From Planctomycetia bacterium (GTDB lineage Bacteria > Planctomycetota > Planctomycetia > Pirellulales > Thermoguttaceae): DNA of 64,000 nucleotides. Location of the stretch: positions 62,001 through 126,000 of the forward strand of contig JAUNBG010000004.1 in the NCBI GenBank assembly GCA_030527205.1, read 5' to 3'. The position numbers were made by a program, and so were the translations under genes. Shown here piece after piece: positions 7,772 to 15,926 of the stretch. The notes under the pieces were generated by a model. That model did not search any database. It saw only the letters and a program-made list of their open reading frames with translations, and was not told the origin of the DNA. Position 1 is the stretch's first letter; each line of letters starts with the position of its first letter.

Positions 7772-10700
7772 TTATTTCCAAAACATCATTTTTTGTAAGA
7801 AGTTTCGACTTTCTTTTTCTTCGGAACGCTTTTCTGTTATTTTTTGTTGGGCAGATCGGGGAGTATGCGGCGGTCTGTTGGCCATTAAGGCAGAATTATC
7901 GGGAATTTGCTCTTCCAGAAGTCTTGCCCAATAACCGTTTAAAAGGTTCATCGAGTCAATGACGCGATTTTTGTCAACGCGATATTCGACTGTATTGATC
8001 AGTCGCATTAATTCGTTTTGCTCCAAATCGGCAAACGCTAATTTGTAAAGCCGTATCTGATCGACCCAAACAGTTCCCTGCGATAAAAGATCAAATCGTA
8101 ACGAAATATCCTCCAATTCGTCTAAAGGAAGCCGATCAAAAAGTATGACATCCTGAAACCATAAAAGGCCGTTTACTGGTTCGATTTCGTTATTGGCTTG
8201 AGCTTCTTGAATCCTTTGGAGTATCGTCGGTCCAATCGATAAAAGTCGGGAATAAGGAGCTCCGCGATATCGTCCAGTCAAGCAAATTCTTAAAGGAAGC
8301 GACTTTTCCGTTTCGGCGACGCCAAAATAAAGTTGGACACAAAGACGGCCAGTCGTCGGGGGAATAAAGGGCTCGCTTATTATTCCGCCAACTTCGCCGC
8401 GACTTGATAATTTTAACGAAAACTGACCATTTTTTCTGTTTTCGGAATCCAAACAGGCAATAAATTGCGGATCGCCAAAATGCCGCCATCCGGGAATATT
8501 GTTTTCCGTATTGATCACAGAATTCAGGGGGGATTGGGGCGTCTCCCCTTTTTTTTCAAAATTTTCAAACGGATTTTTCAAAAGATTCATTTTTGGCATT
8601 TCCAAACCTAAAACAGTCTTTGATTTTGAATTGGTTGGAACGGCAGATTGAGAGATAATCGAGGAATCTTGTTGAGCCAAAGATTCTGAATGGCCATTTT
8701 CGGAATGAACCAATTCGTCGAAATCGGCGTTTCGCATAATCGTTTCGACTCCCAGTCGGGCAATAAGAACCCGATCAACAAAATCTTGAACTTCCGAAGC
8801 TAATCGACCGTTCGGGCCGCAGATTTCATTTGGACAGGAAACGTCAATATAATCAACAGTCGCTTTGGGATCAGAAAGTCGAAATGCCGTTAAATCAAAA
8901 GGATTAAGGGTCATCGACCAAACAAAAGAGTCAACCCCAAGCAACGGAAGGGAATCATTTTGCTTTTTTCCCAGGAGCTCAAATTGAGCGTTCGGTTGAT
9001 ATTTCATCGAAAATCGAACTTTTGTATGAAATGGAGCGTTATTCAATAGATAAACCCAGGTTTCTTTTTTTGTCTGACTGTATCGAAGAATGATCGGTTG
9101 AATCGTTTTTTCGTTGCCGTTACTGTCTTTGTTTGTCGTCCAGGTTTTAAATGGAATCAGGGGAATCTCTTTAAAAACGGAAATAAAATCGCGCAAAGAA
9201 GTTTCTGCTCCCATTGGAATCATCGCGCCGCCATCAAAAAAATAAAACGTATCGCAGTTTGATAACTGATTCATAAACCGTCGTTTATTTTCGTAATCAG
9301 AAGCGACGGCGCGCGTTTCAATTTGAGTAATCGTTGGATGAAAAGGGCTTGCCTGATCAAAACTTTCGATATTTTGGGCTTTCGGGAGATGATAAAAAAA
9401 AGCTCCTGTATTGTTGAGGTTTTTTGAAAACAACGAAATGGCATTATTCGAATCAAATTCCATCAAAGAGGCCATTTGATTTAATTTTGATGTTGAAGTA
9501 ACAAATCCTGGCCTTAAAAAAGTAATCGAAGAGTTTTTGGAAAATAAGTCGAGATCAAAACCAATTCGCCGAATGGATTCATCTAAATTCGTTTGTTGGG
9601 TTAACGTTGGATAAAGTTGTGATCGGCTGATTTTTCCGTCCAGCATATTTGTTCCGACCAAATATAACTTTGTGTCAGGGCGACGTTCAGCAATTGTTTG
9701 ATGAACTTTTTCATAAAATTGATGAACCGTTTCCGATCGCCATTTTATCCATTCTTCTTGACAATACTCTTTAATGAATTGAGCGCGAAATCGATATTTT
9801 TTAAGCCCGGAAATGGTCAAAAATTCTTCGATGCTCACTTTTTTTTCTGTCAGCAAATTTTCTTGAAGATTGGTTTCTCGAGCAAATCGAGTAATCGTCT
9901 CGTCGTCCATTCCATAAAAAATGTCGTCCGGAAGTTGAGCAAAACCGTTCGTTGAAAGTTGAATCGCGATTCCGCCAAAACTTCGATGTTGGCCATATCG
10001 AGCAACGATTTCTCGAACGATATTCAGAATTGTTTCTTGAACCAGCGGATGTAAAATGTTGTAATAGGGGCCAGTTCCAGAATTGGTTTTTCGAGATTCA
10101 ATCAGCAAACGACCGTCCGGCCCAATCCAATAGATTCCTTCCATTCTTTGAATCGAGTCGAAAGAAGTTGAAAACTCGGGCATAATCGTCGATTGATCGT
10201 TTGGATCATTTGGTTTAGACGGATTGGAATGAATGTTGGTTAATGAAATCGAATTATTTGAAAGGTTCTGATTCGTCCCTTGTTGCAAAGTTGTTGAAGC
10301 AAGAGCGTTCAGGGAAGATTTATTGGCTTGCTGACAAACATTGCGAAATTGTTCTTCAAGCGTCGGCAATGGAGTATTGAAATCGATAAGGGGAATAATG
10401 GAAAGCTGTTTGGAATCAAAAATTCGAGCAATGACTTCCAAAATATCTTTGCGGACGGGGTCTTCGCCATTCTTGAGAAAAATGCCGGAATCAAATTTGG
10501 GAGAAGGATTCAATAAAGAACTCGGATAAAGCGAACTTCCGTCGGCAATCGCGGAAAGCATTAAGCTGTCATATCCGACAAACTGTAAATATTGCGTCAT
10601 TCTCTGAATGGAATCAAAAACCGTATTCCAGTCTTCGGCTCCAATAACGCCAACAGATGAATCGACGCGAAGAGCAGCAAATTGGTCGCAAAAATTGGGA

Positions 10701-12745
10701 CGCGTCATCATCGCCGCAACAGAACGGCCTCTTTTGGAGGTTTGAAAAGCCGCGATTTTTTCTTTTGAACGATAAATACGAATGCGTCCAAAAACAGCAG
10801 GCTTGTCTGGTTGACGATTCATTAATAAAATGATCGGCGTCTTGCTTTTCGGCCAAAAAAGAATCTGATAACGCATAATTCGATTCGGCATTTGATCGCT
10901 CAATGGATCATCAGGAACAACGAGACCATAATCCAAAGATAAGGGAAAAATTCCGCCGGTTACAGAAGGTTCTAAAATGCTTATCCCCAACGTTTGAGGA
11001 ATGTTGGATATGTATTCAATTTCAAGCAAATGAGGTTTTCCCGGTTCTTTGACAGGAATTGAATAGGACTCCCAGGGAATGACTTCAGGATTGAAACTTG
11101 GCATAAGTTGGACAAAAGTTTCAAACTGGGAGTTTTGTGTCGAATAGGGTTGCAGATGTCCGCTTCCCCGGGAATTTTTCCATAAATCTTCCCATTGACC
11201 CCAATTTCCTAATTTTATGGAATTTAATTGGGTTTGTATTCCGCCAAAATTCCATTTTTTTAACCAGTCGTTATTATAATTTTTGACAGAATTCTCTTTT
11301 TTTGAAGGAAACAGCGAATATTGTCCCAAAATCGTCTGTTGGTTATCGTTTGCGAACGCATTTGTTTCGGGAAATATCAATTCGGAATGAGAAAACTCGC
11401 TTTTCCATTCATTTTTATCGACAATATTGTTTTTTGTTGATTCAGTGTTTTGAAAATTTTGATAATTGTCGGACTGCTTGTTTTTCTGTTGATTATTATT
11501 GGTTTTATCGTTTGAATCAGGATCAAAAGTTGAATCGTTCTTTTTGAAGTTTGAGATCAGGGATCGCCTGGCAAAAACTTTCCACCAAACAGGGTTTGAC
11601 GGGTCAATTGTTTCAATAATTCCGTCACGAAGATCAAAATCCGACTCTGTTAGATTATTGTTTTCAAATTTATCGATATTATTTGACGAAACAACAATTC
11701 CTTGAGCTGTTCGTTGAGCAAGAATTTCTTGTTTTTCTGTTTCCCTGTTTGGAATAATAATAGAAAATGATTTTTGTTTATTCGTTTTCTGAAGGAATAT
11801 TTTTATATTGAAAACGCCTTCTGTATCGGGAAGAGGCAGAGTAAAATCATATTGTCCTTGTTGAGAATCGAATGAAAGCTCTTTGGTTTCTGAGCAATAA
11901 ACTTGCTCATTATGCTTCGAGTTTACTTGAACCATTAAGGAAAGATTGTCCTGGAACGGAACGGAAAGAAATCGCGGAAAAACCGATAAAATCAGCGATT
12001 CTCCCGGTTCAAAAATCATATTTTCCGTCTTCTCAAACGAACGGTTTGAATTCGCGTGAGCAATCCGAACAGGAAGTTCGTCGCCAGGTATTCGCTCCAT
12101 ATTAATAACGACATTGTTTTTTGATTCATTATTATCTGACTGAAGCATTAATTCGCAAGATTCATTTATTAATGATTCAAGTTGGATCGTTTTTTGAATT
12201 GCCTTTCGCGAATGAATATTGGTCAGATTAAAAATCAAACAATCATTTTTTGAGGAATAAATCGTTGTTTGAACGCCGCAATAAAGAGCGGGAGACAAAG
12301 TTCGAAAACAGATTTTTCCCCGCGCTTCGTTTTCTGTATGAAAAACAACCGGACTCGTTGGATCGTTTGCCAATGGGATCGAATCAGAAAAAAAGCCAGA
12401 CGAAAGCGTTATTTCGCCAAACCATAATTGAGGCTCTTCCGTACTCCAACTGATGTTAACTCGAAAAAGTCCCTGATTCTCATCGGAACGTTCCCAAGCA
12501 GCTTTTGTATATGTTGAGGAATCGGTCTGCGAAAAAGTTTGATTCGAAATGATTTGTTCTTTTCGATTCGAAAAGTCATTGGAAAACGTTTTCGGCGCAA
12601 ATTGATCCAGCGCCAACGAAAAAAAGAATAAATCGTTGACGAAAATTGATAAAACAAACAAAAAAGAAAATTTTACAAAATAATTTAAATAATACAATGT
12701 CAAATCAAAAATATTCTTTTTAAAATCTTTTGAAATATATTCCAT
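7772..12745 (-). CDS. Very large secreted protein with glycosidase-like (GH10/GHL10-type) barrel region
   Basis: 1657 residues. A hydrophobic segment at about 17-46 is a signal peptide or anchor. Residues about 90-345 are beta-rich; about 380-470 is a low-complexity Asn/Gln/Lys/Ser linker. The middle (about 690-1230) reads as an alpha/beta barrel: VFDSIQRMTQYLQFVGYDSLMLS, then IPLIDFNTPLP, then FGGIAIQLSTNGFAQLPDD and FYEKVHQTIAERRPDTKLYLVG, in the style of family-10-like glycosyl hydrolases found in planctomycetes. The C-terminal part (about 1430-1590) has GWRHFGDPQFIACLD...FSLKLSS, a jelly-roll carbohydrate-binding-like domain, followed by a helical tail with RVIDSMNLLNGYWARLL. No catalytic acids can be named with confidence. 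It is monocistronic, with ATG 12745 the only sensible start. A structural surface protein is the alternative. Confidence 0.6.
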   Translation of the reverse strand: MEYISKDFKKNIFDLTLYYLNYFVKFSFLFVLSIFVNDLFFFSLALDQFAPKTFSNDFSNRKEQIISNQTFSQTDSSTYTKAAWERSDENQGLFRVNISWSTEEPQLWFGEITLSSGFFSDSIPLANDPTSPVVFHTENEARGKICFRTLSPALYCGVQTTIYSSKNDCLIFNLTNIHSRKAIQKTIQLESLINESCELMLQSDNNESKNNVVINMERIPGDELPVRIAHANSNRSFEKTENMIFEPGESLILSVFPRFLSVPFQDNLSLMVQVNSKHNEQVYCSETKELSFDSQQGQYDFTLPLPDTEGVFNIKIFLQKTNKQKSFSIIIPNRETEKQEILAQRTAQGIVVSSNNIDKFENNNLTESDFDLRDGIIETIDPSNPVWWKVFARRSLISNFKKNDSTFDPDSNDKTNNNQQKNKQSDNYQNFQNTESTKNNIVDKNEWKSEFSHSELIFPETNAFANDNQQTILGQYSLFPSKKENSVKNYNNDWLKKWNFGGIQTQLNSIKLGNWGQWEDLWKNSRGSGHLQPYSTQNSQFETFVQLMPSFNPEVIPWESYSIPVKEPGKPHLLEIEYISNIPQTLGISILEPSVTGGIFPLSLDYGLVVPDDPLSDQMPNRIMRYQILFWPKSKTPIILLMNRQPDKPAVFGRIRIYRSKEKIAAFQTSKRGRSVAAMMTRPNFCDQFAALRVDSSVGVIGAEDWNTVFDSIQRMTQYLQFVGYDSLMLSAIADGSSLYPSSLLNPSPKFDSGIFLKNGEDPVRKDILEVIARIFDSKQLSIIPLIDFNTPLPTLEEQFRNVCQQANKSSLNALASTTLQQGTNQNLSNNSISLTNIHSNPSKPNDPNDQSTIMPEFSTSFDSIQRMEGIYWIGPDGRLLIESRKTNSGTGPYYNILHPLVQETILNIVREIVARYGQHRSFGGIAIQLSTNGFAQLPDDIFYGMDDETITRFARETNLQENLLTEKKVSIEEFLTISGLKKYRFRAQFIKEYCQEEWIKWRSETVHQFYEKVHQTIAERRPDTKLYLVGTNMLDGKISRSQLYPTLTQQTNLDESIRRIGFDLDLFSKNSSITFLRPGFVTSTSKLNQMASLMEFDSNNAISLFSKNLNNTGAFFYHLPKAQNIESFDQASPFHPTITQIETRAVASDYENKRRFMNQLSNCDTFYFFDGGAMIPMGAETSLRDFISVFKEIPLIPFKTWTTNKDSNGNEKTIQPIILRYSQTKKETWVYLLNNAPFHTKVRFSMKYQPNAQFELLGKKQNDSLPLLGVDSFVWSMTLNPFDLTAFRLSDPKATVDYIDVSCPNEICGPNGRLASEVQDFVDRVLIARLGVETIMRNADFDELVHSENGHSESLAQQDSSIISQSAVPTNSKSKTVLGLEMPKMNLLKNPFENFEKKGETPQSPLNSVINTENNIPGWRHFGDPQFIACLDSENRKNGQFSLKLSSRGEVGGIISEPFIPPTTGRLCVQLYFGVAETEKSLPLRICLTGRYRGAPYSRLLSIGPTILQRIQEAQANNEIEPVNGLLWFQDVILFDRLPLDELEDISLRFDLLSQGTVWVDQIRLYKLAFADLEQNELMRLINTVEYRVDKNRVIDSMNLLNGYWARLLEEQIPDNSALMANRPPHTPRSAQQKITEKRSEEKESRNFLQKMMFWK

Positions 12746-13197
12746 ATTCGGACTTCCTTGTCCGACCAGAATGAATCCTAATAAAAAGAATCCATAATAA
12801 TTGATTCGGATAATTGATTTCAGCCAAACTCATTAGTCAGGAATAGGATTATAACAAAAAAGAGAGGAATCTGCCAACCCCGATTTCCTCTGTTTTATCG
12901 ACTTGCTGAGAAAAAAAATAAAGAGAATTTTTGCGGAATGAAATAGTTATATGAATCAAAGCGATTTTTCGGGATATAGCGATTAAACGTCTGCTTTTTG
13001 TAAAAAATTTCGTAAAAAATCAGAATAACTTTTTTCAGAAAAAAAGAGTTGCGACGATTTCCGATTTGCAGTCAGCGGTTGTTATGAAAAAATGACAGAT
13101 TTTGACGCCAATAATTCCGTTTGTCGTTAAGAAACCGGGTTGTTGTCGGATTTGCAAAACGAACAAACAGAGATTTTCAACTGTCTTGATAATATTT
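12746..13197. other. AT-rich gap upstream of the giant gene
   Basis: About 450 bp that should hold the promoter of the minus-strand 1657-residue gene. No gene or strong hairpin was recognised, and no promoter could be singled out because the whole stretch is AT-rich. Confidence 0.5.
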
Positions 13198-13467
13198 CTG
13201 TGCTTTCCGCGGTTTTTCTTTCGCGACACAGAATAGAACATTATTCCTCGAAAAAAAGTTTTTCGCGCGGCGCAGCGAACAGGATAAAAACTCCCAAAAC
13301 AAGCGACCAAAACGAATATTTTTTTCAAAAGGAACAGCTGTTTTAAAAGCGATTTAAATAACGACGAAGTCGGATGTTTTAAAAAAGAAAGCGTCCTTGC
13401 GTTTCTGCCGCGTCGCATCGTTGCGCGAAACGCTTTAATATCATTACAAAAATCAGTAAAAGAGCAG
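13198..13467 (+). mobile_element. Family B palindromic element, copy 2
   Basis: About 270 bp, from CTGTGCTTTCCGCGG to AAAAGAGCAG, flanked by TAATATTT and TAATCTTT (7 of 8 identical), consistent with an 8-bp target duplication. The internal arms TTTCGCGCGGCGCAGCGA and CGCCGCGTCGCATCG...CGCGAAA are inverted and partly complementary. The right end is 6 bp from the kdsB stop codon. Confidence 0.75.
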
Positions 13468-13473
13468 TAATCT

Positions 13474-14271
13474 TTAAAATGAAGAAGCTTCAGTCTGTTT
13501 TCGTCGTTCAACAAAACGCTGATAATCTTCTTGCGTATCAATACCGAAAGAAGATTCATTGACAACGCCAACCATAATCGAATAACCTTCATTTAAAACG
13601 CGCAATTGTTCCAAACTTTCAGTTTTTTCGAGTTCCGATTGAGGAAAAGTCTTCAAATTCAAGAGAAAATTGCGACGATAAGCATAAATTCCTAAATGTT
13701 GATAAAATAACGGAGGATTGGATTGAAGAAGTTCATTTGACCAGTTACGCGGATAAGGAATCATGCTGCGACTAAAATAAAGCGCTTTTCCCCTTTTGTC
13801 AAAAACAACTTTGACGCATGCCGGATCGTCCAACAATTCTTTTTGATAAATCGGGGTTGCCAAAGTTGCCATTTCGGCATTCGGATGTTCAACGAGAATT
13901 TGAATCAGTTTGTCGATTGATTCGGAGCTCAGATCAGGTTCATCGCCCTGAAGATTGACAATTATTTCTGCGTCAGTCAGTTTAGCGGCAACCTCAGCGA
14001 CTCGATCTGTTCCGTTTTTGGCATTGGGATCGGTTAAAATGGCTGTTCCGCCAAAACTCTCAACGACATCCAAAATGCTTTGATCGTCGCATGCAACGAA
14101 AACATTCGCGGCCATTCGAGATTGTTGCGCCGTTTCATAAGGATATTGAATTAAAGGTTTGCCCGTTGCATTCAATAATAATTTTTTCGGAAGTCGAGTT
14201 GAAGCCAAACGAGCAGGAATGACAATATAAGTTTTGGGAATGTTGTTTTGCATTGGATTCGATTGATTCAT
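13474..14271 (-). CDS. kdsB: 3-deoxy-manno-octulosonate cytidylyltransferase (CMP-Kdo synthetase)
   Basis: 265 residues, the usual family length (about 250). It activates Kdo with CTP to CMP-Kdo in the cytoplasm, for lipid A-core assembly. Visible family motifs are IPARLASTRLPKKLL near the start (nucleotide-binding signature), VFVACDD, GGTAILTDPNAKNGTDRVAEV, the metal site IIVNLQGDEPDLS, and YQHLGIYAYRRNFL. It is the last gene of a three-gene minus-strand run (membrane protein, NIPSNAP protein, kdsB) with a 13-bp gap upstream, so it is probably cotranscribed with genes of no known Kdo role. Start ATG 14271 lacks a clear Shine-Dalgarno, consistent with translation from a polycistronic message. 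The Kdo transferase gene lies 45 kb away in this window. Confidence 0.95.
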   Translation of the reverse strand: MNQSNPMQNNIPKTYIVIPARLASTRLPKKLLLNATGKPLIQYPYETAQQSRMAANVFVACDDQSILDVVESFGGTAILTDPNAKNGTDRVAEVAAKLTDAEIIVNLQGDEPDLSSESIDKLIQILVEHPNAEMATLATPIYQKELLDDPACVKVVFDKRGKALYFSRSMIPYPRNWSNELLQSNPPLFYQHLGIYAYRRNFLLNLKTFPQSELEKTESLEQLRVLNEGYSIMVGVVNESSFGIDTQEDYQRFVERRKQTEASSF

Positions 14272-14284
14272 AAAAGCTATGCCA

Positions 14285-15100
14285 TTAAATTTGCGATTTT
14301 GGGGACGGCTTCAAGAATAAATTCCGAATTTTTATTGCCGTATTTTCAAATTGAGATTCGCCGCTCATTGTTTTCCATTCATCAGATGAAACAAATTGAT
14401 CCCAACCTTTTTTTCGAGCTTCGTCATTTTCGAAACTGAGCATATAAGTAATATTCGGCATAAACTGTCCATAAATCGTTTTGCCAAAGAAAACGGGATT
14501 CATCTGGCAACGTCGAAAGAGATCCAGTTCGCCGCGAACATCGAACATATTGAGTTTTGCCTGATTTCGTTCATAATTCGGGCTATAATAATAGCGCAAC
14601 TGAATAACGCGCTCGGGCGATTTTGTCGGAATTTCAACTTTCGGACAGCTTGGAAACGCCTGAAGCAAAGAACAATCCTGTTCTGAATAAAGATTGAATT
14701 CCGAAGCGTTATTGAGAAAATCGCTTGCCGGGATTGAATCGCGAACTTGATCTTCAAGAGTAATCATTTTCGTGATCGAAGAATGGCTTGAAATAACAAA
14801 AACAGCATTTTTATATCGATAAATAAAAGAACCGTCATTTTGATGAAGTTCGTCATTAACGCTAAAAACGCCAATTTTATCAAAACCGAGTTTATTTCTC
14901 AACGGAATAAGTTTTTCGTCGATTTGTTCTATTAATGCGTTCTTCTTTTCTTCTTTCTCGACCCAAAAAATTCTGATTTCGATGAAATCCCGTTGAATGG
15001 CGGTTGTTTCATCGGCCAAAGCCCGATTTGAAGTTTGAGTTCCTAATAAGGTCGCAATCATTCCGCTCGTTGCTCCAGATAAAAAATCTCGTCGTTTCAT
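14285..15100 (-). CDS. Tat-exported NIPSNAP-family protein
   Basis: 271 residues. The leader MKRRDFLSGATSGMIATLLG carries the twin-arginine motif RRDF. After it come two ferredoxin-like halves: FIEIRIFWVEKEEKKNALIEQ in the first, and IQLRYYYSPNYERNQAK...GELDLFRRCQMNPVFFG...MPNITYMLSFENDEARKKGWDQF in the second. The FRR.GMNPVFFG and NLTYML-like segments are the NIPSNAP signature. The molecular function of bacterial NIPSNAPs is unknown; mitochondrial homologues are linked to vesicle and mitophagy signalling. It sits between a small membrane protein (11-bp gap) and kdsB (13-bp gap) and is probably translated from the same message. Confidence 0.85.
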   Translation of the reverse strand: MKRRDFLSGATSGMIATLLGTQTSNRALADETTAIQRDFIEIRIFWVEKEEKKNALIEQIDEKLIPLRNKLGFDKIGVFSVNDELHQNDGSFIYRYKNAVFVISSHSSITKMITLEDQVRDSIPASDFLNNASEFNLYSEQDCSLLQAFPSCPKVEIPTKSPERVIQLRYYYSPNYERNQAKLNMFDVRGELDLFRRCQMNPVFFGKTIYGQFMPNITYMLSFENDEARKKGWDQFVSSDEWKTMSGESQFENTAIKIRNLFLKPSPKSQI

Positions 15101-15111
15101 AAATCAATTCC

Positions 15112-15726
15112 TTAAATTTGCCAAAAATGGATATAATAAACCTTGTTATTGTTCGGACAAACCAAAATAACCTTCAATTGCTTTATTTGATCAATCGAAG
15201 ACTCAAATGTCAATTGTATAAAATGAAAATAATATTGTTCAGAAAGAATTTCGTTCTTTTTTGGAAAAGAACAAGATTGGCTTCCGGCATAATCGGCATA
15301 ATCGACGCAATCGTTAATGATGTTTCCCAAAATAGGAAGAATGATATTCGTTTCATCGCCGCGATACCAACGTTCATTAAGATTTGAAACAAAATGGTTC
15401 GGATCAATCGGTTCAATTTCAAAAGCGGCCATTTCAAAAGCGCTGGACGAATGATTTGAATAGGCTCCGAAACTTTGAATTTCTCCCCGAACTTTCAATT
15501 CGTTGAGTTGCGAAGAAGTCAAAATGTTTTGAATGTCATTTGAAGAAAAGATATTTTCGCCTCGAACTTTATGAGACAAATACCAAAAAGCGGCAGAACA
15601 GGAAATGCAGTAAAGACAATATAATGTTGCCAAAAAAGCAATGACGCCATAAACAAAAAAGAAAGAGCGAGCAATCTGCCAACAATTATTGCGGATTGAT
15701 TCTGTCCAATTATGTGATTTTTTCAT
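15112..15726 (-). CDS. Uncharacterised single-pass membrane protein, first gene of kdsB run
   Basis: 204 residues from ATG 15726 (a TTG start four codons upstream is possible). There is one clear transmembrane segment near residues 20-50 (SFFFVYGVIAFLATLYCLYCISCSAAFWYL), with the rest predicted on the far side. The soluble part has no motif I recognise; it contains paired Tyr/Asp and a Cys near 150 (GSQSCSFPKK). It begins a tightly spaced minus-strand run with the NIPSNAP gene and kdsB. Function is unknown; a partner of the NIPSNAP protein is only a guess from position. Confidence 0.7.
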   Translation of the reverse strand: MKKSHNWTESIRNNCWQIARSFFFVYGVIAFLATLYCLYCISCSAAFWYLSHKVRGENIFSSNDIQNILTSSQLNELKVRGEIQSFGAYSNHSSSAFEMAAFEIEPIDPNHFVSNLNERWYRGDETNIILPILGNIINDCVDYADYAGSQSCSFPKKNEILSEQYYFHFIQLTFESSIDQIKQLKVILVCPNNNKVYYIHFWQI

Positions 15727-15926
15727 TATATCTGCCAACTCATTTTTTGATCTCGTCTTTTATCGAATCAAATTAACGGAAAACTTTTTTCAAACGGCCT
15801 CCAAAGTCAAATCGCCATATCAAATTCTTCAAACGCGATTGTTTTGATCTTCTTCGCGCTGGCCGTTGTTGAGAGGAGAATGACCAAGGATTATCAATAA
15901 GTTTGACTCTATTTTACAAAATGAAA

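Noticed and set aside
13035-13592. 185-codon minus-strand ORF across family B copy 2 and the kdsB 3' end
   Set aside because: It overlaps kdsB in another frame, and the part over the repeat is not conserved in start or length in other family B copies, so it is read-through of repeat sequence.
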